Positions 45,119 through 54,261 are shown, counted from the first letter of the stretch. The stretch is 64,000 nt of DNA from Tumidithrix helvetica (GCF_965232925.1 NZ_CBDDRA010000010.1:103473-167472); one strand, 5' to 3'. A program made the numbers and translations. Notes: a model not told the origin generated them from the sequence alone.

Positions 45119-45868
45119 ATGCTTGAGGTGCAGCAGCTATCTGTTCAATATCAAGGCGTGCAGGCGCTTACGGATATCTCCTTTCGGTTAGCCTCAGGGT
45201 CTGTAATCGGACTGATCGGCCCTAATGGGGCAGGCAAAAGCACCTTGCTAAAAGCCATGCTCGACTTGGTACCAACTAGTGAAGGGTTTGTGTTTTTTAA
45301 CGGCACACCCCTCAAACAACAGCGTCAACAAGTAGCCTATCTGCCCCAACGATCGCAGATTGATTGGGATTACCCAATTACAGTCTGGAACGTGGTTATG
45401 ATGGCTCGCAACACACATACAGGCTGGTTTCGCAGTCCTAGCCGACAGTCTAAAGAAATAGTCAGGCAAGCCCTCGAACGTGTCGAAATGTACGACCTAC
45501 GCGATCGCCAAATTAGTCAGTTATCAGGTGGGCAGCAGCAGCGAGTATTTTTAGCCCGTGCGATCGCCCAACAAGCCGACTTACTTTTGCTTGATGAGCC
45601 ACTCAATGCCGTTGACAAAAAGACGGAATCTTTGGTCTTAAGAATTTATACGGAGTTAAAAGCAGAAGGAAAAACCCTGCTGGTAAGCTGTCACGAATGG
45701 GGCGATGCGCTCCATCATTACGATGAGTTACTGCTTTTAAATGGGCAATTGATCGCGCAAGGCTCTCCGACAGATGTGATGACCATGGAGAACATACAAC
45801 AGGCTTATGGTGGTTATTTAGAAAAAAGATGGCAGATCGATCAAAGAGAAGCGGCTTTCTTTTGTTAG
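45119..45868 (+). CDS. Manganese/zinc ABC transporter ATP-binding protein
   Basis: 249 residues from ATG 45119 (an in-frame TTG at 45101 is possible). Walker A GPNGAGKST, signature LSGGQQQRVFLARA, Walker B LLLLDEP and switch SCHEW. The stretch RSQIDWDYPITVWNVVMM is typical of MntA/ZnuC-type metal importers. A Zur-like box just upstream favours zinc. The permease and binding-protein genes expected beside it are absent; the flanking genes are unrelated. Confidence 0.88.
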   Translation: MLEVQQLSVQYQGVQALTDISFRLASGSVIGLIGPNGAGKSTLLKAMLDLVPTSEGFVFFNGTPLKQQRQQVAYLPQRSQIDWDYPITVWNVVMMARNTHTGWFRSPSRQSKEIVRQALERVEMYDLRDRQISQLSGGQQQRVFLARAIAQQADLLLLDEPLNAVDKKTESLVLRIYTELKAEGKTLLVSCHEWGDALHHYDELLLLNGQLIAQGSPTDVMTMENIQQAYGGYLEKRWQIDQREAAFFC

Positions 45869-45895
45869 CTGAGATCTTGCCTCTGCGATCGGAAT

Positions 45896-45917
45896 GCGAA
45901 AAACTTAAGTTTTTCGC
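45896..45917. terminator. Perfect 22-nt palindrome after the ABC gene
   Basis: GCGAAAAACTTAAGTTTTTC followed by GC is an exact palindrome 28 bases after the stop. It may act as a terminator in both directions. Confidence 0.5.
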
Positions 45918-46024
45918 TCAAGTGCGAAAGTCCATTAAAATAGACTAAAACCTATTCTGGTAGTCCGCTGAAGAGGACTTTATACCAATTGCTCTTGAAT
46001 TTGCCACAGATCGGGTTTTGGGTT

Positions 46025-46076
46025 CCGCGCTCTGCGCGGTCTTTTCAAAAAGATGCGTTGCATCTTTTTTTGAAAA
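46025..46076. repeat. Palindromic hairpin repeat
   Basis: CCGCGC-tct-GCGCGG is followed by TTTTCAAAAAGATGC-gtt-GCATCTTTTT and GAAAA. It is related in design to 43327-43376 and to the tail of the hairpin at 31319. The gap 45869-46176 holds nothing else. Confidence 0.65.
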
Positions 46077-46176
46077 TGGTATTAGCTTTTAGCCCACATA
46101 TGGGGCTATCCTGAGTTTAAAAAGAATAGGTGCGAGATCCGAGTCATGCCATACAAGCAATTATTTCAGCAAGATC

Positions 46177-47010
46177 GTGGAATCTATTCTCTTACAGGTT
46201 TTGGCAATTATTATCGGTGCAAGCATCGGCAGCTTTTTGAATGTGGTTGTCTATCGCGTGCCTGCGGGGCTATCAATTTTGTTCCCCCCATCGCGCTGCC
46301 CTCATTGTCTCAAACGTTTGAGCCCAAGAGATAATATTCCAATTTTGGGTTGGTTCTTAATTCGCGGCAAATGTCGTTATTGTCACACCACTGTATCATG
46401 GCGATACCCAGCCGTAGAGGGTTTAACTGCCGTTTTGTTTTGGAGTGTGGCATTCCATTTCGGCTTTTCCCAACCTTGGTTCGTTCTCTTATTTTACGGG
46501 GCTTTTTTGAGTTGGTTGCTGGCACTCACGCTCATCGATCTCGATACCATGACCTTGCCCAATCAGCTCACGCAGTCTGGTTTGGTTTTAGGACTAATCT
46601 ATCAAAGTGCGATCGCATTCTCACCTAATGTAGTCCCCTATGCCCCTAAATTGGGCTGGGGCAGTCAAATCCTTGTGGGCATCACAGGTGCGGTTGTGGG
46701 AATTTGGTTGTTAGATATCGTGCGATGGGCAGGAAGATTCTTTTTAGGAAAAGAGGCAATGGGCGCAGGGGATGCCAAACTGGCTGCCATGATGGGGGCT
46801 TGGTTGGGATGGCAACATCTCTTGTTGGCAATTTTGCTGGCAGCGTTCGTGGGTTCTTTATTGGGACTATTTGCCGTTGCAACTCGCATTCTTGGTAGAG
46901 AGCAGCCCTTTCCCTTTGGCCCATTTTTAGCCTTGGGTGGAGCTTTATCCCTTTTTTGGGGCAGTACGATAATCTCGACCTATCTAGGCTGGTTTGGCAT
47001 TATTTACTAA
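46177..47010 (+). CDS. pilD: Prepilin peptidase
   Basis: 277 residues with about seven membrane spans. The N-terminal zinc domain has CPHC and CRYC pairs. The catalytic aspartates are in LIDLDTMTLPNQL and GAGDAKLAAM. It cleaves and N-methylates type IV pilins. The start is GTG 46177; an ATG at 46146 is out of frame. A PilB-like ATPase lies at 57416, but no other pil gene is adjacent. Confidence 0.95.
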   Translation: MESILLQVLAIIIGASIGSFLNVVVYRVPAGLSILFPPSRCPHCLKRLSPRDNIPILGWFLIRGKCRYCHTTVSWRYPAVEGLTAVLFWSVAFHFGFSQPWFVLLFYGAFLSWLLALTLIDLDTMTLPNQLTQSGLVLGLIYQSAIAFSPNVVPYAPKLGWGSQILVGITGAVVGIWLLDIVRWAGRFFLGKEAMGAGDAKLAAMMGAWLGWQHLLLAILLAAFVGSLLGLFAVATRILGREQPFPFGPFLALGGALSLFWGSTIISTYLGWFGIIY

Positions 47011-47052
47011 ATACGCCAGTGAACCCCTCATAGACAAGCAATCCTGACATCA

Positions 47053-47928
47053 TTACTCAAGTTTTTGAATCTTCTGCAAAATTTGTTCTAGCACTTTGGT
47101 GTTTCCCAACTGTTTGAATAACTTAGCTGCTTCTCTGAGATCGGCGATCGCGCCTTGTTTATCTCCCAATCTCTCTTTGAGCGATCCGCGATTCCTATAA
47201 GCATAGGCATATTGAGGATCGAGGCGAATCGCTTCGTTGTAGTCAATCAGTGCGCTTTGATAGTCACCTGCTCTATCTTTTGCCAACCCGCGATTGTTGT
47301 AAGCATAGGCGAAATTAGGATTAAGCCGAATCGCTGTGTTGTAGTCCGCGATCGCACCTTGACTGTCCCCCAGATCGTCCTTCGCATTGCCACGATTGAC
47401 ATAAGCAGAAGGATCTTTGGGATTGAGCCGAATCGCTGCGTTAGAGTCCGCGATCGCACCTTGTTTGTCTCCCGCTCTATACCTAGCCAGTCCGCGTTCG
47501 GTGTAAGCATTCGCAAAATTAGGATCGAGCCGAATCGCTATGCTGTAGTCTGCGATCGCACCTTGCCCGTCTCCTAAGTCATCTTTTGCATTGCCACGAT
47601 TGACATAAGCCTCTACATACCTAGGATTGAGTCGAATTACCTCGTTAAAATCAGCGATCGCACCTTGGTAATCTCTGGCTTTATACTTCGTTACCCCCCG
47701 TTCAAAGATTTCTTTAGCTTCACTTTTTTTAACCGCTCTTTCTTTCTCTGTAGTTTGGGGAGGAGTAGCTTGAGAATCTACCTGTTTTGAAGAAGCAGAA
47801 CGCATCACAGAGGATTCCGTCGAGGGGGACTGTGTATCATCTGGATTGTTTGCAGTATTCATCGCATCACAACTACTGCTAAGGATTGCTACGAAGGCAA
47901 ATCCAATTATCGTAAGTCTTGAAGCCAT
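47053..47928 (-). CDS. TPR-repeat lipoprotein
   Basis: About 291 residues from ATG 47928, chosen over 47952 because GGAGGA lies 6 bases before it. The signal ends in a lipobox LSSSC. A Ser/Pro/Gln-rich spacer leads to six TPRs of the type AYxNRGNAKDDLGDxQGAIADY. It is likely anchored in a membrane facing the periplasm. The client is unknown. Confidence 0.88.
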   Translation of the reverse strand: MASRLTIIGFAFVAILSSSCDAMNTANNPDDTQSPSTESSVMRSASSKQVDSQATPPQTTEKERAVKKSEAKEIFERGVTKYKARDYQGAIADFNEVIRLNPRYVEAYVNRGNAKDDLGDGQGAIADYSIAIRLDPNFANAYTERGLARYRAGDKQGAIADSNAAIRLNPKDPSAYVNRGNAKDDLGDSQGAIADYNTAIRLNPNFAYAYNNRGLAKDRAGDYQSALIDYNEAIRLDPQYAYAYRNRGSLKERLGDKQGAIADLREAAKLFKQLGNTKVLEQILQKIQKLE

Positions 47929-48002
47929 CTTAGTTCCTCCAATTTCAGTCACAATCCTTATCGCTCGTTCTTTATTATTTATGATACTTATTAACTGGGC
48001 AA

Positions 48003-48062
48003 CATAAGCAATCCTAAAGGAGTTGTAATTAATCTGTTACAAGCAATTAAGGATCGCTATAT
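48003..48062. mobile_element. Short MITE of the TATAGC family
   Basis: It runs from TAAGCAATCCTAAAGG to TTAAGGATCGCTATA, about 60 bp. It abuts the next copy, sharing its TATA end. Confidence 0.55.
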
Positions 48063-48161
48063 AGCAGTCCTAAATGATTTGAGCGTAGGGGCAATTCATG
48101 AATTGCCCCTACGCTCAATGTAGAGGAAAGAAGCTCTCATGTATCCAATAGGATCGCAATA
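48060..48161. mobile_element. 102-bp MITE, TATAGC family
   Basis: TATAGCAGTCCTAAATGA at the left, TAGGATCGCAATA at the right. The centre is a perfect 36-nt palindrome at 48081-48116 built on GGGGCAATTCATGAATTGCC. It is head-to-tail with the shorter copy. No gene is seen in 47929-48247. Confidence 0.7.
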
Positions 48162-48247
48162 ACATTGCTTACAACCATAAAAATCTAGTTATGCGCTACG
48201 CCGCATCTTTCCCTAGTTTTGTATCGTTGCTGGAAAATAAGGCGCAC

Positions 48248-48715
48248 TCAGTCAGTGCTGACTAAATCTGCGAGAACTTGGGCAGGGTGAACTTCAGCTT
48301 TTACATTGCGATAGATTTTTTCAATCTTGCCATCGGCATCAATGACAAATGTATTGCGGAACATACCCATATATTCCTTGCCCATAAACTTCTTTTTGCC
48401 ATAGCTCTCATACTCCGTAGCAACTTTCGCATCGACATCACAAAGCAATGGAAATGGAAGCTGAAATTTTGCCGTGAATTTGGCATGGGACTTGGCATCA
48501 TCTGCACTCACACCCAAGATCGCAACATTCTGCGATCGGAACTCCGCATAGTTGTCGCGAAAAGCACAAGCTTCTTTCGTGCAACCGGGAGTATTGTCAC
48601 GGGGATAAAAATAAAGCACCACCCTCTGTCCGCTTAAAGCCGACAGGGTTACTAGATTTCCGTCAGTATCGAGCAAACTAAACTCAGGAGCGCGATCGCC
48701 AATCGAAAGTGTCAT
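48248..48715 (-). CDS. bcp: Peroxiredoxin Q/Bcp
   Basis: 155 residues of thioredoxin-fold peroxidase. The peroxidatic C45 and nearby C50 lie in DNTPGCTKEACAFRD, the PrxQ arrangement that forms an intramolecular disulfide. FRNTFVIDADGKI is also typical. It reduces hydroperoxides with thioredoxin. Single gene. Confidence 0.95.
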   Translation of the reverse strand: MTLSIGDRAPEFSLLDTDGNLVTLSALSGQRVVLYFYPRDNTPGCTKEACAFRDNYAEFRSQNVAILGVSADDAKSHAKFTAKFQLPFPLLCDVDAKVATEYESYGKKKFMGKEYMGMFRNTFVIDADGKIEKIYRNVKAEVHPAQVLADLVSTD

Positions 48716-48776
48716 AGGATTCTAGAAGTTCGTGTAACGGGATACTTTAAAATTTGCGTTGAAATTTGCGTTGAAA

Positions 48777-49313
48777 TCACCTTGTAAGCGTAACATCCCT
48801 TTGAAGGGCTAGCTGAAAAGATTGCAACTGCGAAGTGTTTTGAGGGAACCAAAAACTATTGCTTTCAACATGGATGGGTGGAATTACATCATAGACAGGT
48901 TCTGACAAGAAATAAGTAGCGTCAAGGCGAACGCCCCAGATCTCGCGCCCCTTGGCATCAGCTTCCACTTGATGGGAATAGTAACTTTCCTTGTACCCAT
49001 GTTCTTCCCAATCAGCCGTAAAACTCGTAGCGTTATACTGAAAAACCTCTGTAACTGTTGCTAACCCTTGCAAAGCATAGGCAGGGAAACTCTGTTCGCT
49101 AAACCCAAACTCCCCCATAATCCGTTGGCACAGGTGCGCTACCTCTGGCTCATCAGGAAATCCTAGGGAATGAATTAAGATTCGTCCTTGATAGTCGCGC
49201 ACGATCGCTGGCGGATCGAACAGTACGATCGTGGTGTAAATTCTGGCGAGATAACAAACCGCTTCTTCAGGACAGAGAGAAACTGCCAAGGTATTGGCTG
49301 CACTATTTTGCAT
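48777..49313 (-). CDS. Hypothetical protein
   Basis: 178 residues, soluble. The N-terminal part (ARIYTTIVLFDPPAIVRDYQGRILIHSLG) is only faintly like an ASCH-type fold, and the centre has EVFQYNATSFTADWEEHGY. No family is recognised with confidence. It lies before the CpcT-type gene on the same strand, 147 bases away; a link is not shown. Confidence 0.6.
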   Translation of the reverse strand: MQNSAANTLAVSLCPEEAVCYLARIYTTIVLFDPPAIVRDYQGRILIHSLGFPDEPEVAHLCQRIMGEFGFSEQSFPAYALQGLATVTEVFQYNATSFTADWEEHGYKESYYSHQVEADAKGREIWGVRLDATYFLSEPVYDVIPPIHVESNSFWFPQNTSQLQSFQLALQRDVTLTR

Positions 49314-49460
49314 GGCGATCGCTCGTGATTGCTAGAGGGGATATCTAAAATATCTAAACAGGGGAAGGCAGTCACCCTATGCTAACAGGAGAGCCCCACG
49401 ATCGCCCCTACCCCGATCGGTAACATCAACTGCTTCTTTTACCAATTCCCAATAGCGTGT

Positions 49461-50081
49461 TTAGTCGTCGATCGCAAACTCTGAGGCGAAATCTTGCTGT
49501 TTGACAAATTGGTATGGCCCCATAATCGCACCCCAAATGGCTTCTCCCGTCTCAGGTTTAACCCCTCGATCGTAACTCCAGAAACTCGATGCAGTCACCT
49601 CAAAGCCTAAAATTACTTGCTTAATTTCGCCCATGTAAGTAAAGCAACATTTGGTGTCTGGGATTAAATCTGCCTTGTATTTTTCAGGATCTTGTGCAGA
49701 ATTCGTAGTTCCAGAATGGATAACCTGTAGGCGGCAACCCGATAGCGGTTCTAAATCTGCAAAAGTTAACCCAGCTAACCGCCGAGCATCTGCACCCGCA
49801 CCTTGCCATGCACTCGGATCGCGCAAAGCATAGTAATTCACCCAAATCTTGCTATTTTCCTCTTGAAATTGCAAAATCCGCTGGCGATAAGGGCGATCGA
49901 GATTCAGCACATTCGCTTGCTCGGCAAATAGAGCCAGCCCTTTGAATACTTGAAAAGGAATCGGTCGCTGCCACCATCGCAAATTGACATACCAAATGGG
50001 CTCAGCGAGCGCTTGGGCTTGATTGCTAAATTCTCCCGCCATCCATTTTGTTAGAGTTAGAAGCTCAGCCGAAATCGTCAT
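49461..50081 (-). CDS. cpcT: CpcT/CpeT-family phycobilin lyase
   Basis: 206 residues. ADIIY-like strands and the family marks RWWQRPIPFQVFKGLALFAEQAN, NLDRPYRQRILQF and ETGEAIWGAIMGPYQFVK fit the T-type chromophore lyase barrel. CpcT attaches phycocyanobilin to Cys-153/155 of beta-phycocyanin. The exact phycobiliprotein served is not shown by the sequence. It indicates that phycobilisomes are present. Confidence 0.88.
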   Translation of the reverse strand: MTISAELLTLTKWMAGEFSNQAQALAEPIWYVNLRWWQRPIPFQVFKGLALFAEQANVLNLDRPYRQRILQFQEENSKIWVNYYALRDPSAWQGAGADARRLAGLTFADLEPLSGCRLQVIHSGTTNSAQDPEKYKADLIPDTKCCFTYMGEIKQVILGFEVTASSFWSYDRGVKPETGEAIWGAIMGPYQFVKQQDFASEFAIDD

Positions 50082-50248
50082 AGGGGAAATGGGAATAAAG
50101 TTAGCGTGAATTTCTAGCGTAATTGATGAATTGCCCCCGCGCTAACTTTTTTTGTTAACCCTCTTCGACCTAAAGGCAAGAAGTGAGGGGCTTTATACAC
50201 TCAGTTTCTTGGTAAGATCGAGCCTGCTAGATTTTTGATTTACTCGCA

Positions 50249-50986
50249 ATGACAACAAAAGCCGACATCGATATCGCTCTGACACAACTACAAGGCAAGT
50301 CTCCCCAAGAAGTACTGACTTGGACACTAGAGCAATTCCATCCTTACGTAGCACTTGCCTCTAGTTTCGGAGCAGAGGATGTGGTGCTGATTGATATGAT
50401 GGCAAAAATTCGCCCTGATGCCTGTGTATTTACCCTAGACACAGGCCGTTTGCCCTACGAAACCTATGATGTGCTCGCCGCAATTCGGCAAAAATATCCG
50501 CAACTGCGACTCAAGGTAATGTTTCCCCAAACCGATGCCGTACAGCAAATGGTGCAAGACAAGGGCATCAATTTATTTTATGACAGCGTCGAAAATCGCA
50601 AGCAATGCTGTTATATTCGCAAGGTAGAGCCGCTAAACCGTGCTTTAACTGGCTTAAAGTCTTGGATTACAGGGCTAAGACGCGATCAGACAACCAACCG
50701 CTCTGATATGCAAGTGATTGAGTTAGATGTGGAGCGCAGCATCTCGAAGATTAATCCTCTGATTGATTGGACAAACGACCAGGTTTGGGAATACATTCAT
50801 CAGAACGGTGTGCCCTACAACGCCTTGCACGATAAAAATTACCCCAGTATCGGTTGTGCCCCCTGCACGAGAGCGATCGCCCCAGGTGAAGACCTCAGAG
50901 CTGGTCGATGGTGGTGGGAACAAAGCAACCAAGAATGTGGTTTGCATGTCAACGAACAGGGTGAATTAGTCCGCTCTAAAGCCTGA
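50249..50986 (+). CDS. cysH: Adenylyl/phosphoadenylyl-sulfate reductase
   Basis: 245 residues. The PP-loop region (LASSFGAEDVVLIDMM), the C-terminal catalytic ECGLH and two cysteine pairs, KQCCYIRK and GCAPCTRA, are seen. The CC...CxxC pairs bind a 4Fe-4S cluster, which points to APS-type reductases, though many are annotated CysH. It makes sulfite in assimilatory sulfate reduction. The next gene starts 27 bases on. Confidence 0.94.
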   Translation: MTTKADIDIALTQLQGKSPQEVLTWTLEQFHPYVALASSFGAEDVVLIDMMAKIRPDACVFTLDTGRLPYETYDVLAAIRQKYPQLRLKVMFPQTDAVQQMVQDKGINLFYDSVENRKQCCYIRKVEPLNRALTGLKSWITGLRRDQTTNRSDMQVIELDVERSISKINPLIDWTNDQVWEYIHQNGVPYNALHDKNYPSIGCAPCTRAIAPGEDLRAGRWWWEQSNQECGLHVNEQGELVRSKA

Positions 50987-51013
50987 TCCTTCCGTTCTAT
51001 CGAACAATGCGAA

Positions 51014-52975
51014 ATGTCTAAACCCAGCTTTTTGCCTAATTCTGAGCTGCCTTGGCACTATTGGGATCGCGATCAGGTACTAGCGCAGGTACAGTCCTCA
51101 GCTGAGGGACTTTCGTATGTAGTGGCAAGGCAACGATTGCGCCAGTATGGGGCGAATAAGCTACCGCAAAAGCCGCGATCGCTGAAAACCCTATGGCAAC
51201 CCCTGATTAATCCCTTTACCTATATCTTGCTGGCAACCGCCGCATTTTTTGGGTTTGGACTGCGCTTGGTTGCTGAAGGCATGGCGATCGCTACCATTGG
51301 CACGATCCATGGGGCAATGGGTCTTGCCCTCACGTTCTGGTCTCTCAAAACGAGAGAAGTCGCTACCCTTGGTAGAACCCAGCGCCGACAGAGTCTTCCT
51401 GCTGCCTCTGTGCTGGTGCAACGGGATGGGGAAGCCTTAGACATCCCAGCCCGCGATCTGGTGATCGGCGATCTGTTGATCCTACAGACAGGCGATCGCC
51501 CGTCCGTTGATATCCGACTGATCGAGGCTTCTGAAGATTTACAGACAAACCAAACCAGTCTGGGTGGGGAAGCGATCGCGCCCAAACAGGCAACGGAGTC
51601 CTTAGCCCTCGATACGGCGGTCTTAGAACGAACCAATGTAGTCTATGCAGGTACGGAAATTACCGCAGGTAAGGGGAAAGGCATTGCGATCGCTACGGGG
51701 CATACTGCCTACTGGCAGTCGCATTTGGTCGTTCGCGAGCAGCCCTTTTCGGCATTACATACGCAGTTGAGAACCCTGCGGCGGGTATGGGTTGCGATTG
51801 TGGGGTTAGTCGCGATCGCGATCGCCTTACTCAATTGGCAGCGTGGGGCAGATGTGGCAACTGCTGCGGTGGTAGCGGTGCTCTTGAGTACCTATCCGCA
51901 AAATTTGCTGCGGTTAGCCACCCAAGTCCAACTGATTGGCATGGGGACGTTAGCGAAAAAACGGCTGTGGGTGAGATTTCCCTCGGCGATCGATGCGCTA
52001 TCTCGGCTAGATACGATCGCCTTAATTTTGGAATCAGACATTACCCTCGCGATCGATAATCTCAGTCAGGCAGGGATTCGCTGGTGTGGCTTAATTCGCG
52101 CTTCAGAATCCGACGCGCAAGCCTTGGGAACTGTTTTGGGTATTGAGGTATTTAGCTATTTTGATGCCCCACAGGAACGATTGCGCACTTGGCAAGGCGA
52201 TCGCAAAGGGGATCTCAAGGCAGTCGCAGTGGTCGGCAAGGATATTGAGGATATTGCCCTTTTGCGGCAAGCAGATGTGGGGATCTGCGATCGCACCTGC
52301 AAACGTGAGATTCAAGATAGTTCGGGTTTAATTTTGCCAAGGGAAGATTTTCGGTATATTCCCGTCGCCATCCTCGAAGGTCGCGCCGTATTCGATCGCC
52401 TCCAGCGTTTTGTTTTGCTCCTCGCGGCAACTGCTTTTACCCTTGTCCTTCTCGCGCTTGGGGATGCCGTTGTAGGGTTTGGGATTTCGCCCTTGCAAAT
52501 GCTTTGGGTTGGCGCGATCGCTACCCCTTTGGTAGCGATTCCCTTACTGATTGAGACAACTGCCGTGGAGTTGATCCAGCAACCTGCCTATCGGTTTCAG
52601 ACCATGTTGCGACGGGGCAATTATCTACGCCTATTGTTAGCAGTCTTGACAATGACGGTGGCGGTAAATCTCGTATTTTGGCTGAAATATCAAGGCGACC
52701 CTGCTTTACTAGTGCAGGCGCGCACGATGGCATTTGTCACTTTGGTGTTTAGTCAAGCCCTGCATGCCTGTGCGCTCGCGCGGCATAGCCTATTTCAAAA
52801 TATTCCCTTGGCGATCGCGGTTATTCTTATAGCAACTTTGCAGGTCATCTTCGTGCAGGTCGTAGTCATGGGCGAGTTTATGGGAACCTTGCCCCTCAGC
52901 TTGATTGAATGGGCGATCGCTTCCCTTGCTGCGACGGCTGTATTTTGGCTACAGGAATTGGTTAAGGGACATTAG
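51014..52975 (+). CDS. Degenerate P-type ATPase lacking catalytic motifs
   Basis: 653 residues against about 900 for cation-pumping P-type ATPases. The N-terminal cation-ATPase domain, actuator and membrane helices can be traced. Three signatures are altered. TGES is LGGE (183-186). The DKTGT site reads ESDITLA near 340-345. GDGVND becomes GKDIED near 408-413. The nucleotide-binding domain is almost absent, about 60 residues instead of over 200, and the PEGL turn reads YPQNLL. The frame is long and intact, so it is not a simple pseudogene. It cannot pump by the usual cycle and may be a regulatory or structural paralogue. Confidence 0.8.
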   Translation: MSKPSFLPNSELPWHYWDRDQVLAQVQSSAEGLSYVVARQRLRQYGANKLPQKPRSLKTLWQPLINPFTYILLATAAFFGFGLRLVAEGMAIATIGTIHGAMGLALTFWSLKTREVATLGRTQRRQSLPAASVLVQRDGEALDIPARDLVIGDLLILQTGDRPSVDIRLIEASEDLQTNQTSLGGEAIAPKQATESLALDTAVLERTNVVYAGTEITAGKGKGIAIATGHTAYWQSHLVVREQPFSALHTQLRTLRRVWVAIVGLVAIAIALLNWQRGADVATAAVVAVLLSTYPQNLLRLATQVQLIGMGTLAKKRLWVRFPSAIDALSRLDTIALILESDITLAIDNLSQAGIRWCGLIRASESDAQALGTVLGIEVFSYFDAPQERLRTWQGDRKGDLKAVAVVGKDIEDIALLRQADVGICDRTCKREIQDSSGLILPREDFRYIPVAILEGRAVFDRLQRFVLLLAATAFTLVLLALGDAVVGFGISPLQMLWVGAIATPLVAIPLLIETTAVELIQQPAYRFQTMLRRGNYLRLLLAVLTMTVAVNLVFWLKYQGDPALLVQARTMAFVTLVFSQALHACALARHSLFQNIPLAIAVILIATLQVIFVQVVVMGEFMGTLPLSLIEWAIASLAATAVFWLQELVKGH

Positions 52976-52982
52976 AGTAAGG

Positions 52983-53384
52983 CTAATCCTCATAGCCTAA
53001 ATTATTTACCAATTCATCGCGAATCATGTGTTCCCAAAACCTTCTTTGCCAGAGATTTTTTCTTTTCGCTTTTGCTTTGAGGCTGTTATCTTTTCTGTAA
53101 GATGTAGCTCGTTCCCACAACTTTTAGTAACGAAGGTTTTTATCAGTCGCCAACGAGTAGCATAGTCATAATCTTGTGGTGGTAAGGGCCAGATGCAGTG
53201 CAGGCGATCTTGGGAGTAACACTATGGCATCAATTGAGAACGGATAGGTTTGGCGGACGCGATTAATTGCATTTCGCAGGGCTTTACGTGCGACCTCTCT
53301 ACAGAGCCACTGTTGTCGATGATAGGTAACTTGGGTGAAAAAGTATGTACCGCCTGCGATAGACGATCTTCTGAAGTTAGACAT
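52983..53384 (-). pseudogene. REP-associated tyrosine transposase (RAYT) relic
   Basis: The first 50 codons encode SNFRRSSIAGGTYFFTQVTY and PFSIDAIVLLP, the start of a RAYT. A one-base shift then moves the frame; in the shifted frame follow DRLHCIWPLPPQDYDYATRW, RLIKTFV and WEHMIRDEL with further damage. The end of the usual protein (around HVDYIHYNPVKHG) is missing. RAYTs move REP palindromes; one lies at 53430. Confidence 0.8.
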
Positions 53385-53429
53385 TGCATTCTATTGTTTT
53401 GCGACGTTTTTAAAATCATACAAGTGTTC

Positions 53430-53456
53430 GGTGCGTTACGTTGGCACTAACGCACC
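53430..53456. repeat. REP hairpin
   Basis: GGTGCGTTA pairs exactly with TAACGCACC around CGTTGGCAC and is followed by CTAC. This matches the usual cyanobacterial REP form next to a RAYT gene. Homology to phosphoglycerate mutase begins 7 bases later. Confidence 0.8.
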
Positions 53457-53462
53457 CTACTG

Positions 53463-53813
53463 GACTATGGCAATCTCCAAGGTTTGAATAAGGCGGAAAC
53501 CGTGGAGAAATTTGGGCAAGCCCAAGTGACAAAATGGAGGCGTTCCTATGACGTGCGTCCTCCTAGCGGCGAGAGTCTAGAAGATACGCTGAAGCGTTCA
53601 GTGCCTTACTTTCGCGATCGCATTCTCACCCATTTGAAACAAGGCGACAATGTGTTGGTAGCGGCTCATGGGAACTCTCTGAGATCGATTATCAAGGAAC
53701 TCGATGGGTTGAGTAATGAGGAGGTGATTAATCTGGAACTGGCGACGGCAGTTCCAATTGTCTAAGATGTCGATAGCTCAGGACAGGTGAGCCATAAGTT
53801 GATTTTGAATTAA
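53463..53813 (+). pseudogene. 2,3-bisphosphoglycerate-dependent phosphoglycerate mutase, truncated
   Basis: From 53463 the frame reads DYGNLQGLNKAETVEKFG, then RPPSGESLEDTLKRSVPYF and VLVAAHGNSLRSIIKELDG. This is the second half of GpmA, including its second catalytic histidine. The first half, with the phospho-histidine, is gone. The frame stops at TAA 53763 where a tyrosine is expected (PIV-stop-D); the remaining codons DVDSSGQVSHKLILN still follow. It is dead. Confidence 0.82.
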
Positions 53814-53868
53814 TTGGGAGTAATTTCTTTATCACAATTACTATGTTTTTTGACCTTCTATATTTAAA

Positions 53869-54261
53869 TTAGTGACTTAAATAGGTCTCAAATCTTCTAC
53901 TATCATAATAGAAGGTTAGAAAAGTGCCATCATCAGTTATTATCCCAAGAACAATATCTAAAGCTTCCAAAAAGTAGGGGCTACCAGGTTCATCATCTGT
54001 ACTAATGATGGGTTCATCTAGAACGAAAATTACAATAGCAGGTTGGTTTTTATGCGGAAGCTTTCTATTCTTTAGATTATCTTTCCACTTTACAATTTGC
54101 CCAACTTCTAAAGCCTGTTTTTTTAGAAAGTTTTCACAAGTACGTTTGAGCTGAGCAAGATGTTCATCTCCATATGGCTTTTCTCCTTCGTTTTCCGAAT
54201 TTTCATTGCTTTCAGGAAGGTATTTTAAAAGTTCAGTAGTAGCATTTTCCTGCTTACTCAT
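53869..54261 (-). CDS. Hypothetical protein, third gene of the deaminase operon
   Basis: 130 residues. An acidic N-terminus (Asn/Glu-rich) is followed by a beta-rich part resembling small barrels (VGQIVKWKDNL, PAIVIFVLDEP). No family recognised. It ends the three-gene minus-strand run that starts with the deaminase-like gene, 49 bases after the middle gene. It could be an immunity or adaptor protein; inference only. Confidence 0.6.
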   Translation of the reverse strand: MSKQENATTELLKYLPESNENSENEGEKPYGDEHLAQLKRTCENFLKKQALEVGQIVKWKDNLKNRKLPHKNQPAIVIFVLDEPIISTDDEPGSPYFLEALDIVLGIITDDGTFLTFYYDSRRFETYLSH

